From positions 1 through 15,897 of the forward strand of contig JAEORM010000006.1 of the NCBI GenBank assembly GCA_016840905.1: a stretch of 15,897 nt of DNA, read 5' to 3'. The DNA comes from Candidatus Gerdarchaeota archaeon (GTDB lineage Archaea; Asgardarchaeota; Heimdallarchaeia; JABLTI01). Both the position numbers and the translations under genes were made by a program. A model generated the notes under the pieces. It had not been told where the DNA came from. It saw only the letters and a list, made by a program, of their open reading frames with translations, and searched no databases. Below are positions 6,491-13,974 of the stretch, piece after piece (the stretch's first letter is position 1; every line of letters begins with the position of its first letter).

Positions 6491-6554
6491 TGAACTGTTG
6501 ATTTATTTACTGACTTTATTGCTGATTTTAACCTATCCAAATATTTATAGATTA

Positions 6555-6585
6555 GTTAGACGTCTTACTGGTTAGAGGTCTAACC
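6555..6585. promoter_or_regulatory. Two tandem palindromic operators upstream of the FAD oxidoreductase
   Basis: Site 1 is GTTAGACGTCTTAC (6555-6568), palindromic except for one pair. Site 2 is GTTAGAGGTCTAAC (6571-6584), with its flanking G and C giving 16 bp. The sites begin 16 bp apart. They lie 6 bp after a TATA-like box (6541-6549), where they would block transcription from that box, and 41 bp before the TATA box at 6626. A dimeric regulator is implied, but none is encoded next to it. Confidence 0.6.
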
Positions 6586-6625
6586 TTTTTTACATATCTT
6601 CATCTATTTCAAGCAATTTGTTGAT

Positions 6626-6638
6626 CTATTTATAAAAT
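6626..6638 (+). promoter_or_regulatory. TATA promoter for the FAD oxidoreductase
   Basis: CTATTTATAAAAT is identical to the box at 872-884. Its TTTATAAA starts exactly 30 nt before ATG 6659, implying a leaderless transcript. Confidence 0.7.
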
Positions 6639-6658
6639 GAATCTAGGTTGAATAATAA

Positions 6659-8161
6659 ATGCAAAGTACAGATGAGATCATTACAAATGATGAGAATTTT
6701 ACTGAAAAATCGAATAACACATTTGATATAATTGTGGTTGGAGCAGGTCCAGGTGGAAGTGCTATAGGTGCTCTTTTAGCAAAAAGAGGATATAGGATAT
6801 TATTAGTAGATAAGAATCCTCGAGCTGGCGGGAGAATGATGACGATTCATAAAGGAGGTTTTCATTATGAATTATTTCCAATAAATTGCGTTCCACAACA
6901 AAATTCTCATTTCGAAGAGATTTTAAAAGAAATTGAAATGGCGGATGAGGTTGAAGTGTTTAAACCTAAAGATGTTGGACTTATTTTATACGAAGATTCA
7001 GATGGTACTATTAGAAAATGGAAGATGGGAAATAATGTTTTCAAAATGCTAAAAACCTTAGGCGTTAATTTATGGAATCCAAAGGAAGTTTTCCAATCAT
7101 TCAAAATTCTATCTAAATTAGCCACATTACCAAAAAAGCAAATTGACAAATTATATGATATTTCAAGTATGGACTTTATGAATCAATTTTCCATTCCATC
7201 AGGGTTGTATACCTATTTACTTGCTACTTTTGGTGAAGGAGCATTCGAAATCACCTCTGATAAAAGTAGTGCAGCTGAAATGATTAAATTATTTCAAAAT
7301 ATAACTAAAAATGGTGGTGGTAGATATTATAAGAACGGTGTTGGTTATGTCTTTGAAGTTTTTGCCAAAGCTGTACAGAAATATGGCGGAGAAGTGCTAT
7401 TTAACACTCGAGTTAAGAACATCGATATAGATGAAGCTGGAAAAGTTCAAGGAATAACCACAGAAGATGGTGAAACATATTTTGCTGATATAGTTATCAG
7501 TAATGCGGGATTACGACAAACTGTTTTGAAACTCGTTGGTGAAGAACACTACTCAAAAGAATATGTTAATTGGATCCAAAATCTCGAGCATAATCTTGCT
7601 TGCGTGGGTTTTAGATGGATACTCAATAAACCTGTTTTGAAATATCCAACCTATGTATTGTATCCTGAAGGTTGTGTGGCAAAGTATTCTGAATTTATTG
7701 AGATGGCAGATGGTAAGAAGAAACCAGAAAAATCCTATATTTATTTAGGAACAACTTCTGTTTATCCTGGTATAGCTCCAGAAGGGAAACAATTAGTTTA
7801 TGCGTGTATGTCTTGTTTACCTGATCCTTCCTTAGATCTTGAACCATATCTTGAGTATATTAAAAATAAAGTAAAATTGATCATACCTGAAATATTCGAA
7901 AGTATTGAAACAACTGAAATTTTCGGTCCAAAAGAAGTTCCAGCTGTTGGTACAGATAGTATACTCCCACATCAAGGAGGAGAATCATATGGTTTAGCAT
8001 TATCTGTTGGGCAAACAGGTGATAAGCAACCTAAAGGTGATTCACCAATTAAAGGGCTTTTCCATGTAGGTTGTGATGCAGGTGGTTCAGGTTTAGGTAC
8101 GCATCAAGCTCTTGACTCTGCTCTTAATGTTTTGGAATTAGTTCTTAAAGAATTAAATTAA
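6659..8161 (+). CDS. FAD-dependent oxidoreductase, phytoene desaturase/carotenoid isomerase-like
   Basis: This is a 500-residue flavoprotein of usual family length. After a 22-residue polar extension comes the Rossmann motif VVGAGPGGSAIGALLAKRG (26-44), with Asp51 at the end of strand 2 (LLVDKNPRAGGRM), typical of CrtI/CrtISO and amine oxidase-like proteins. A central substrate region (90-215) is followed by a second FAD-contacting strand, GGEVLFNTRVKNI. The C-terminal FAD motif GLFHVGCDAGGSGLG (466-480) leads into HQALDSA. The family acts on long isoprenoid chains, such as carotenoids or archaeal lipid chains; the substrate here is unknown. No carotenoid synthesis genes are nearby. An in-frame TAA directly before ATG 6659 and the promoter spacing fix the start. 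It converges on a flavo-ferredoxin gene that could supply electrons (inferred). Confidence 0.88.
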   Translation: MQSTDEIITNDENFTEKSNNTFDIIVVGAGPGGSAIGALLAKRGYRILLVDKNPRAGGRMMTIHKGGFHYELFPINCVPQQNSHFEEILKEIEMADEVEVFKPKDVGLILYEDSDGTIRKWKMGNNVFKMLKTLGVNLWNPKEVFQSFKILSKLATLPKKQIDKLYDISSMDFMNQFSIPSGLYTYLLATFGEGAFEITSDKSSAAEMIKLFQNITKNGGGRYYKNGVGYVFEVFAKAVQKYGGEVLFNTRVKNIDIDEAGKVQGITTEDGETYFADIVISNAGLRQTVLKLVGEEHYSKEYVNWIQNLEHNLACVGFRWILNKPVLKYPTYVLYPEGCVAKYSEFIEMADGKKKPEKSYIYLGTTSVYPGIAPEGKQLVYACMSCLPDPSLDLEPYLEYIKNKVKLIIPEIFESIETTEIFGPKEVPAVGTDSILPHQGGESYGLALSVGQTGDKQPKGDSPIKGLFHVGCDAGGSGLGTHQALDSALNVLELVLKELN

Positions 8162-8199
8162 TGATTGTGAATTTTTAGTCAAAATACCTTTTATAATTT

Positions 8200-8216
8200 A
8201 AAGTAAAAAGAAAAAT
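8200..8216 (-). terminator. T-tract terminator for the flavo-ferredoxin gene
   Basis: On the minus strand the 3' flank reads CATTTTTCTTTTTACTTT, two T5 runs within 30 nt of the stop codon. No hairpin is visible. Confidence 0.5.
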
Positions 8217-8230
8217 GAACGAACAAAAGG

Positions 8231-9040
8231 CTATATTTTTTGTTTGGCTATCTCCTTTACGGAAATTTCTGGATGGTGATAGCGACCCTTTTTCTTTGTT
8301 CTCTTACCCTTAGCTTGAATAGCTAGTGATGGACAGTAACTGATGCAAGCAAAGCAATACATACATTGTATATTATGGTCCCAAACAGGCTTACCATCAA
8401 CCAACGTAATTTTATTTGATAGGCAAATCCGTTCGCAAGTTCCACAACTTTTGCACTTTTCATCAGCATAAAATGATTTCTGTAATCCAAAGTATTTGGT
8501 ATTTTTAAACATAAAATGATTAAAGGCAAGTAAAGTATTAGCAAGAATAAATACCAAAAATCCAGTATGTTCATGAAATGTTTCTTGGTTGGTTATGATT
8601 GGTTGAATAGTATCTAATCTAGTTTGAAGGGCTAATTCAATTTTTGCTACTTCATCTGGTTTTGGTACAGGAAATACTGGGAGGTAATTTACTGGAGTAT
8701 TAACAGCAAAAGAAGCATCAAGAGTTTTTCCTTTTTTCTTGAGAATTCTATTCATAGAATTGAATACTTTGGTTGCACACAACCGAGTAGCCATCGCAAA
8801 AACATATTTTGCTGATGTAATATCAACTTTTCTTAGAAATTTTTCAACAATTTGTGGGAAAGTATGTGCATGAATAGGAAATAAAATACCAACAACTTCA
8901 GCTTCAGTTTTTATTTCATTATCTTTTTTTAATTCACTAATAATTGGTTTTAATGTTACATTAGCTAATCGTTTTTCTAATTCTTTAGCAACATGAACAG
9001 TGTTTCCCGTCCCTGAAAAATAATAAATATCTGTTTTCAT
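8231..9040 (-). CDS. EFR1-type flavodoxin/2x[4Fe-4S] ferredoxin
   Basis: This 269-residue protein joins two electron-carrier modules. The N-terminal flavodoxin-like domain has the FMN phosphate loop YYFSGTGNT (6-14) and PIHAHTFP (55-62). The C-terminal domain has two complete cluster motifs: Cys196, 199, 202, 206 (CKSCGTCERIC) and Cys226, 229, 232, 236 (CMYCFACISYC). A hydrophobic segment at 160-176 between the modules could form a helix against the membrane, though it may be buried. The layout is that of the EFR1 family, common in anaerobic bacteria and archaea. A single electron carrier for an unknown partner is the expected role. ATG 9040 is preceded by AAAGGC, giving a short leader of about 22 nt. 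The 3' end faces the FAD oxidoreductase gene, 69 nt away. Confidence 0.92.
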   Translation of the reverse strand: MKTDIYYFSGTGNTVHVAKELEKRLANVTLKPIISELKKDNEIKTEAEVVGILFPIHAHTFPQIVEKFLRKVDITSAKYVFAMATRLCATKVFNSMNRILKKKGKTLDASFAVNTPVNYLPVFPVPKPDEVAKIELALQTRLDTIQPIITNQETFHEHTGFLVFILANTLLAFNHFMFKNTKYFGLQKSFYADEKCKSCGTCERICLSNKITLVDGKPVWDHNIQCMYCFACISYCPSLAIQAKGKRTKKKGRYHHPEISVKEIAKQKI

Positions 9041-9072
9041 TAATGCCTTTCTCTTGTTATCATTTATTGTAA

Positions 9073-9095
9073 AATCAATTGATTGTATATAAAAA
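9073..9095 (-). promoter_or_regulatory. Promoter and adjacent palindrome of the flavo-ferredoxin gene
   Basis: On the minus strand TTTTTATATA (9086-9095) is the TATA box. Directly downstream of it lies the perfect 12-bp palindrome AATCAATTGATT (9073-9084), between box and expected transcription start near 9062. This is the classic place for an archaeal repressor, but the sequence is AT-rich, so chance is not excluded. Confidence 0.5.
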
Positions 9096-9154
9096 CTATT
9101 AGGATAAAATTTACGATGGAAAAATTAATTTTAATATAGATACTTTAGCGTTTG

Positions 9155-9188
9155 ATTGGTTAACCAATAATAAAGACACAAGTTGTGT
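9155..9188. promoter_or_regulatory. Two palindromes upstream of the serine hydrolase
   Basis: ATTGGTTAACCAAT (9155-9168) is a perfect 14-bp palindrome. ACACAA (9176-9181), one base, TTGTGT (9183-9188) is a second inverted repeat. Both lie 20-53 bp before the TATA box at 9208, in the position of activator sites in archaea, within a divergent intergenic region. The binding protein is unknown. Confidence 0.5.
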
Positions 9189-9207
9189 TCTCATAACGTG
9201 TGTTCGT

Positions 9208-9215
9208 TTTATAAA
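9208..9215 (+). promoter_or_regulatory. TATA box for the serine hydrolase
   Basis: TTTATAAA starts exactly 30 nt before ATG 9238, the same spacing as for the genes at 905 and 6659. It supports 9238 as the true start and thus the frameshift reading of this gene. Confidence 0.7.
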
Positions 9216-9237
9216 TTAATTTCATTGTTTTTTATTT

Positions 9238-11033
9238 ATGATAGAACTAAATGAGTCAATAATTGAACTTAAAGATGAAATTAAGAAGACTATTAAAGCT
9301 AATAATATTACTGGTTTAGCTATTTCACTTGTTGATGATAAGGATATTTTATGGTTAGATTGTTTTGGATTTGTGATCAAGAAGCAAAAAAGAAGATTAA
9401 TTCAGAGACTATTTTTAGTATTCAATCAATTGGTAAAGTCTTTACCACTCTTGGAATAATGCGTGCTGTAACTAAGGGATTAATTTCTTTGGATGATAAA
9501 TTAATAGATTATTATCCTGATTTTACTATTAATAGTAAATATGGCAATCCTGAAATTGAAAAAATTACCTTTAGACATTTGTTAGCACATTATGCAGGAT
9601 TTACCCACCGTTCAAAAGTAGGTGGAGAATATGATCTTTCAGAACCTACATGGGAAGATTATATTAAAAGCATTTCAGATACTTGGTTACGTTATCCCGT
9701 AGGTGATAGATTTCTGTATTCTAATCTTGGCATGAATTTAGCTGCTTATGGACTCGAGATAGTTTCTGGTAAAAAATTTATCGATTATATTCGACATGAA
9801 ATCTGTGAACCATTAGGAATAACCTCATTGGTGTATGGTAAAAAAGAAAGTGAAAAAAATCCTAATCGAGCAATTGGGTATCATTTTGGTCGTTTAGCTG
9901 AATATTCAAATATGATTTTTTATGGTGCTGGTGGACAATTTCTTTCAATTAAAGATATGTCTCGTCTTGTACAATTCCTTCTAAACGAAGGAGTCATTAA
10001 TGGTAAAATGCTTATTAGAAAAGATTTGCTTGATGAAATGACTAAAATACAATTTAATACATTAGAATCAAAGAAATATTATGGCCTTGGATTATTTATA
10101 GATAAAGAAACAATTGACGGTTTAGAAATTCGATACCATGGTGGAGGTGGCTATGGTTACAATGCTTATATAGGGTGGAATGTTGAAAACAAAGTTGGGG
10201 TAATAATTTTAACTAATTCCTATCCTTCACATAATGCTTTAATGATTGGTAATAAAGCTTTATCAGCACTTCTGAAATTCAAGAATGTAAAAATAGAAGC
10301 ACCAAAAACTATCACTCTTGAATCTTTTATCCCAAAACCAAGGATATCGATTGATATAGATTTAGTACGAAAATTAGAAGGATTGTATACTATTTCAGGT
10401 GGAAAATTTATTTTTAAAATAATAGATGGAAAACCAACAGCTTCTTATCAAGGAAGAATTCTTACATTATACCCTCATAGTGAAACAGAATTTAGCGCAG
10501 ATATTCCCGTAGGATTAAGATTTCTACTCGATGAACAAAATAATCCAAAAGCTGCTGATGCTCTCCTTCCTGAAGGGGTAGTTTTTAGATTTCTTTATCA
10601 AGGACCAATAGTTGAAGAGATTCTTGGTGAAAATAAAGAAAGCTGGAAGCAATTTGAAGGTTTATATTATGCTCTCTATTTAGGAGATCCTATTTATTTT
10701 GCCATCAAAATTGATAATGGACATCTCAAGATTTTTATCGAAAATAAAGGAGAAATACTAACAGAATTCAAAGATAATCTATTTTTCACTAATGAAGAAC
10801 GAGTAGTTATCTTTCAGAATGATTTCCTCTATTATGATAATATAAAAATGGAACGTTTAGATGATCCTTTAACACCACTTAGCAACTTGTTAATCAAGGA
10901 TCCAAATCATCGCTTTTTATCAAAAATGAAACTCAAAGAACTCTATTTCAATCTCGAATATCTTGGTCGTGAAAAAGAAGCAGAAAAAACATCTGAAATG
11001 TTATTCCAATTATATCCAGAGGAAAAGAAATAA
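9238..11033 (+). CDS. Beta-lactamase-family serine hydrolase with lipocalin-like C-terminus, frameshifted
   Basis: The first part (9238 to about 9372) encodes the family N-terminus: IKKTIKANNITGLAISLVDD, DILWLDCFGF. The rest follows in another frame from about 9375 (DQEAKKKINSETIFSIQSIGK). Joined, they read as one protein of about 598 residues. In the second frame, numbered from ATG 9351, the catalytic motifs are Ser26-x-x-Lys29 (SIGK), Tyr123-Ser-Asn125 and His263-Gly-Gly265, so the active site is intact. Two lipocalin-like segments (KLEGLYT from 341, FEGLYYAL from 435) form the C-terminus, followed by a short helical pair. The family includes esterases, D-aminopeptidases and penicillin-binding-like enzymes; the substrate is unknown. 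Without the N-terminal strand, initiation at ATG 9351 would give a truncated fold. No signal peptide is seen. Confidence 0.85.
9367..9377 (+). other. Frameshift point in the serine hydrolase gene
   Basis: Frame one reads GGA TTT GTG (…G-F-V), and the family sequence resumes in the next frame at GAT (9375; D-Q-E-A-K). Two bases, GT, lie between TTT and GAT, so one base is missing, matching the usual F-G-x-x-D spacing. No classical slippery heptamer is present. Confidence 0.75.
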
Positions 11034-11165
11034 TGGTGTACAGTAAATTGCATTCTAATGGATGTGGAGTAAAGATTAGCTTCAATTATTATTTAGTTAA
11101 TATATGATTAATATGATAAGAAAAAAATTAAATTAATTCAATATTTATGATATATTGATTTGATA

Positions 11166-12032
11166 ATGAAAGAAAACAAGCTGATCAGAAGAGGAAAACG
11201 ACTAAAAAAACTTTATTCAATTGTTAAGAAATTACAGATTATAAAACCTAAAATTAAAGGTGTGCAGAAATTTGTAAAAACAGCTCATGGTGAAATAAAG
11301 GTTTTAGAGTATGGATTTAGTTCATCAGAAATCGCACCTTTGTATGTTGATTTACATGGTGGAGGTTTTCTTCTTATGTCAGCTGAATCTGATGAGTTGA
11401 TGAATCTTTATTTTAGGGAACAAACAGCTGTGAAAATCATAAGTATCGATTATCCAAAAGCACCTGAAAATCCGTACCCAATTGCAGTTGAAGCCATTTA
11501 TGAAATAATTGAACACTACATCCAAAATGCGAAAGCATATGCTATAGATTCTCAAAGTATTGGAATTGGTGGGCATAGTGCAGGAGCAAATTTAGCGTTG
11601 GTTACCAGTATACGCGCAAAAGAAAAAGGTGATTTTACATTTAGATATCAAATATTAGACTATCCTCCTTTAGATCTTTATACAGATCCATTTCAGAAAC
11701 CTAAACATCGAAAGGCAATTCCTCCTGGGTTGGCTAAAATATTTAATGTGTGCTATACTAATACTGAGACAGCAAATTCTCCTTATGTATCACCTATTTT
11801 TGCAACAAAAGAACAATTACTGAACCTCACTCCAACACTTATGATCGTAGCAGGATATGATTCCCTCCACGATGAAGGTGTTAAGTTTTTTGAAATGCTT
11901 AAACAAGCCAAGATTACTGTTGAATTTCATGACTTTCAAAAATCTGCTCATGGTTTTACCTATAAACATAAAAAGCAAGATGCAAAAGAAGCACATGCAA
12001 TTATGGTTGATTTTATAAAAAGAATGAAATAG
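11166..12032 (+). CDS. Alpha/beta hydrolase, HSL/acetyl-esterase family
   Basis: This is a carboxylesterase of the hormone-sensitive-lipase type (PF07859), 288 residues from ATG 11166; TTG 11160 would add two. Counting from the longer form, the oxyanion motif is DLHGGGF (64-70) and the nucleophile elbow GGHSAGAN (137-144), with Ser140. The acid is Asp234 in AGYDSLHDEG and the base His264 in SAHGF. All catalytic parts are present. The first 40 residues are strongly basic and helical, a little like a cap or membrane-contacting segment, with no cleavable signal. It follows the serine hydrolase by 132 nt with its own AT-rich promoter (near 11128-11148), so it is probably a separate transcript. 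Substrate likely a short acyl ester (family knowledge). Confidence 0.92.
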   Translation: MKENKLIRRGKRLKKLYSIVKKLQIIKPKIKGVQKFVKTAHGEIKVLEYGFSSSEIAPLYVDLHGGGFLLMSAESDELMNLYFREQTAVKIISIDYPKAPENPYPIAVEAIYEIIEHYIQNAKAYAIDSQSIGIGGHSAGANLALVTSIRAKEKGDFTFRYQILDYPPLDLYTDPFQKPKHRKAIPPGLAKIFNVCYTNTETANSPYVSPIFATKEQLLNLTPTLMIVAGYDSLHDEGVKFFEMLKQAKITVEFHDFQKSAHGFTYKHKKQDAKEAHAIMVDFIKRMK

Positions 12033-12033
12033 C

Positions 12034-12067
12034 TAGCCTTTCATTTTACCATAGCCTTTTCTTTTTG
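12034..12067 (+). terminator. T-rich end of the alpha/beta hydrolase transcript
   Basis: Short T runs (TTTCATTTTACC, CCTTTTCTTTTTGC) fill the 44-nt convergent gap between the two stop codons. No hairpin is visible. Confidence 0.4.
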
Positions 12068-12076
12068 CATTCTACT

Positions 12077-12667
12077 TCATTTTTTCTTATATAAGTTAAC
12101 TATATCGTTTTCCAGAATATCCCAATGAATATGAATTAAATCTATTTGTTTTACTAAGGAAAAATTGCTTGATATTATGGATACAACCTTTTCTTTTGAC
12201 TGAAACCAATGATTAGTATGTTTAAAAATAATCATAATTATACCTGAAGGTTTGAGAATTCTATCAATTTCCTGAAATAAATCTTCAACAACTTTTAGAT
12301 TTCTTGAATGATGTATCAGAACACCTAAAACATCAACTAAAAAAACAAAATCTATTGAATTTTTTTCAATAGGAAATGAAAATTCACCATCTGTTTTTAT
12401 TGGAATAATGATTTCTCTACAATCAGATTTGGTAAGGGATTTTTCCATTTCATCTAAACAAATTTGCTCTTTATCTATAGCAAAAATTCTACCTTCTTTA
12501 CCAACAACTTGTGCAGCAGGTATTGCATATGTCCCATATCCACAACCAAAATCTAACACATAATCACCTTGTTTCAAACCGATTTCATTGAAAAATATTC
12601 CACTTAGTTCCTGATACCATTTTCTCAAATCTTCTGTATTTTCTTGTATAAAGGTACCTCTAGTCAT
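12077..12667 (-). CDS. Class I SAM-dependent methyltransferase
   Basis: This is a 196-residue protein from ATG 12667, or 199 from GTG 12676. Motif I, VLDFGCGYGTYAIP (40-53 in the longer form), and the acidic end of strand 2, IFAIDKEQ (64-71), define the SAM pocket. Residues 108-117 (IDFVFLVDVL) are motif IV, followed by ILKPSGIIMIIFKH (140-153), the usual motif VI region. The length is short for the family, with no added substrate domain, so it is probably a small-molecule methyltransferase; the substrate cannot be told. It lies alone on the minus strand, convergent with the alpha/beta hydrolase and divergent from the Ntn hydrolase. A TTTTAAT box at 12697-12703 gives little or no leader. Confidence 0.9.
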   Translation of the reverse strand: MTRGTFIQENTEDLRKWYQELSGIFFNEIGLKQGDYVLDFGCGYGTYAIPAAQVVGKEGRIFAIDKEQICLDEMEKSLTKSDCREIIIPIKTDGEFSFPIEKNSIDFVFLVDVLGVLIHHSRNLKVVEDLFQEIDRILKPSGIIMIIFKHTNHWFQSKEKVVSIISSNFSLVKQIDLIHIHWDILENDIVNLYKKK

Positions 12668-12691
12668 AAAATCCACACTAAAAAAAGATTA

Positions 12692-12793
12692 TTTTTATTA
12701 AAAGCATTTAATATCAATCTTAAATTATTTTTATTAACTTTTATTTTAAAATTATCAAAAAAAGAATTTCAAGACTGATAATAGGTCTTAAAG
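12692..12793. promoter_or_regulatory. Divergent promoter region between methyltransferase and Ntn hydrolase
   Basis: The leftward box is TTTTAATAAAA on the minus strand (12693-12703). For the rightward gene TCTTAAAG (12786-12793) starts exactly 30 nt before GTG 12816. A weak inverted repeat, AAGAC (12771-12775) with GTCTT (12785-12789), overlaps the second box. The box assignments rest on position more than on sequence quality. Confidence 0.4.
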
Positions 12794-12815
12794 CAAAAAT
12801 TCGTATGATTCAATT

Positions 12816-13838
12816 GTGATTTTTTTGAAGGAGATTAAGTTTACAGGCTCATATTATGATATCGGTTACTACAATAGTAAGTATCTTATCCCAGAAAAAG
12901 AAATTGGCTTTCCTCCTAAGTTTTCCCAAGAGAATCTCAAGAAATCTAAAGCTTTTGAGAGGGAACTTCAAAAATTCACTCCAGAATTGCTTGAAGAAAT
13001 TCGAGGTTTGGCTGTTGGGGCCAATGTGGATTACCAAGAAATACTTGCATTTGAGTTTACTCCTTATAGATTACAACCACAATGTTTAGTTTTCGCTATC
13101 ACTGGCGATCATACAAAGTCAGGCAAACCACTTTTAGTGAGAAATCATGAGTGGTTAGAAGAAGATAGTGAGAGTTTGCGAGTTCTAACAATCAAACCAA
13201 ACAAGAAATTGGCTAGTTATGGTTTTACTTTTAGTTGGTCACTTACCTCTCGGTATGGAGGAATAAATGAAGCAGGATTAGCAATATCTGGAGCAACAGC
13301 ATCATTCCGATACACTAGTCCAGGGGTAATGTTTAATGCTGCAATAAGATGGATCAATGATAACTGCAAAACATCAGAAGAAGCTGTGGAATTCATAAAA
13401 GGTATACCAAAAGTTTGGGGAATGAACTACTTGATGATAGACAGAAATGGAACTATTGCCAAACTAGAAACTCATAAAGAAAAAACGATAGTCACTTATC
13501 CTAATGATTTTGATTTGATAACATTAACTTATGAAGCAGAAGAAATGAGGAAATTGAATCCTAATGAATCAGAAAATGTTCTAAAGCTATTTGAACATCG
13601 GAAGAAATTTTTGGATAACTGGTTTAATGAAAATAAAGGTTCTATAACAGAAGAATCAATTATTGAGATTCTGAAAAAATGTGAAAATAAATTACATTAT
13701 CATGAGAAAGGTCCAGAAGGGACGTATGGAACTTGTTGGTCCTATATTCTTTCTCCAAAATCAAATAAAGCATTGATTAGCACCGGTCCTCCTTGTAAGA
13801 ATGAGTATTCTCCATATACAATTGACTTTAATTTTTAA
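12816..13838 (+). CDS. C45/AAT-type Ntn hydrolase (acyl-CoA:6-APA acyltransferase-like)
   Basis: This 340-residue protein belongs to the linear-amide Ntn hydrolase group (PF03417). The probable nucleophile is Cys90 in RLQPQCLVFAI, followed by the family motif KPLLVRNHEWL (104-114) and GGINEAGLAISGA (148-160). In this family a precursor normally cleaves itself before the Cys, giving an alpha chain of about 89 residues and a beta chain of about 251; that is known of the family, not seen here. The start GTG 12816 (MIFLKEIKF) is supported by a box 30 nt upstream; TTG 12825 is an alternative. There is no signal peptide. The C-terminal motif YGTCWSYILSPKSNKALIS fits the last strands. Substrates may be N-acyl amides or acylated amino acids. 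Confidence 0.88.
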   Translation: MIFLKEIKFTGSYYDIGYYNSKYLIPEKEIGFPPKFSQENLKKSKAFERELQKFTPELLEEIRGLAVGANVDYQEILAFEFTPYRLQPQCLVFAITGDHTKSGKPLLVRNHEWLEEDSESLRVLTIKPNKKLASYGFTFSWSLTSRYGGINEAGLAISGATASFRYTSPGVMFNAAIRWINDNCKTSEEAVEFIKGIPKVWGMNYLMIDRNGTIAKLETHKEKTIVTYPNDFDLITLTYEAEEMRKLNPNESENVLKLFEHRKKFLDNWFNENKGSITEESIIEILKKCENKLHYHEKGPEGTYGTCWSYILSPKSNKALISTGPPCKNEYSPYTIDFNF

Positions 13839-13859
13839 TTCTATATATTTAATGTGGAT

Positions 13860-13888
13860 TCTTTTCCATTTCTTCTATTTTTCCATTT
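13860..13888 (+). terminator. T-rich terminator after the Ntn hydrolase
   Basis: Repeated T runs (TCTTTTCCATTTCTTCTATTT and onward) begin about 20 nt after the stop codon; no hairpin precedes them. Confidence 0.45.
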
Positions 13889-13894
13889 AAACTG

Positions 13895-13930
13895 TTTCTA
13901 AACTATCAAGAGAGATTGTTTAATTAGAAA
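13895..13930. repeat. Imperfect inverted repeat before the secreted protein gene
   Basis: TTTCTAAAC (13895-13903) can pair with GTTT (13918-13921) and TTAGAAA (13924-13930), leaving an AA bulge and a 14-nt loop. It ends 13 bp before the TATA box at 13944, in the position of an upstream regulatory site. Confidence 0.35.
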
Positions 13931-13940
13931 TACAACTATA

Positions 13941-13950
13941 GTATTTATAG
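13941..13950 (+). promoter_or_regulatory. TATA box for the secreted protein
   Basis: GTATTTATAG has its TTTATA at 13944-13949, 31 nt before ATG 13975. This spacing favours ATG 13975 over the upstream TTG 13957, which is only 13 nt away. Confidence 0.6.
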
Positions 13951-13974
13951 AAAAGTTTGAGGTTGGATGGATTA

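Larger units (their letters stand above)
6217..6658. other. Structure-rich 442-nt intergenic region
   Basis: No protein-coding gene of convincing length is present. The region holds a nested hairpin (6272-6327), a long T tract (6453-6461) that may end upstream transcription, an inverted repeat (6471-6490), a TATA-like box at 6541-6549, two tandem palindromes (6555-6585) and the promoter of the FAD oxidoreductase (6626-6638). A 19-codon frame (6281-6340) runs through the nested hairpin. For a genome whose other intergenic gaps are plain AT-rich sequence, this one is unusually organised. Confidence 0.6.

Noticed and set aside
6907..7149. Minus-strand open frame inside the FAD oxidoreductase gene
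   Set aside because: Antisense shadow of a well-supported gene with family motifs on the plus strand.
8323..8574. Alternative minus-strand frame inside the flavo-ferredoxin gene
   Set aside because: It overlaps the cysteine cluster region of a clear EFR1-type protein; its hydrophobic translation results from frame and base composition.
9361..9378. Programmed -1 frameshifting in the serine hydrolase
   Set aside because: No X-XXY-YYZ slippery heptamer in the right frame and no stable hairpin directly downstream; a simple one-base loss or sequencing error fits better.
11379..11576. Minus-strand open frame inside the alpha/beta hydrolase gene
   Set aside because: It lies opposite the conserved HSL-family coding sequence and has no supporting signals.
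12849..13089. Extra frames on both strands at the start of the Ntn hydrolase gene
   Set aside because: They fall completely within the conserved N-terminal part of the real gene, including its Cys90 region.
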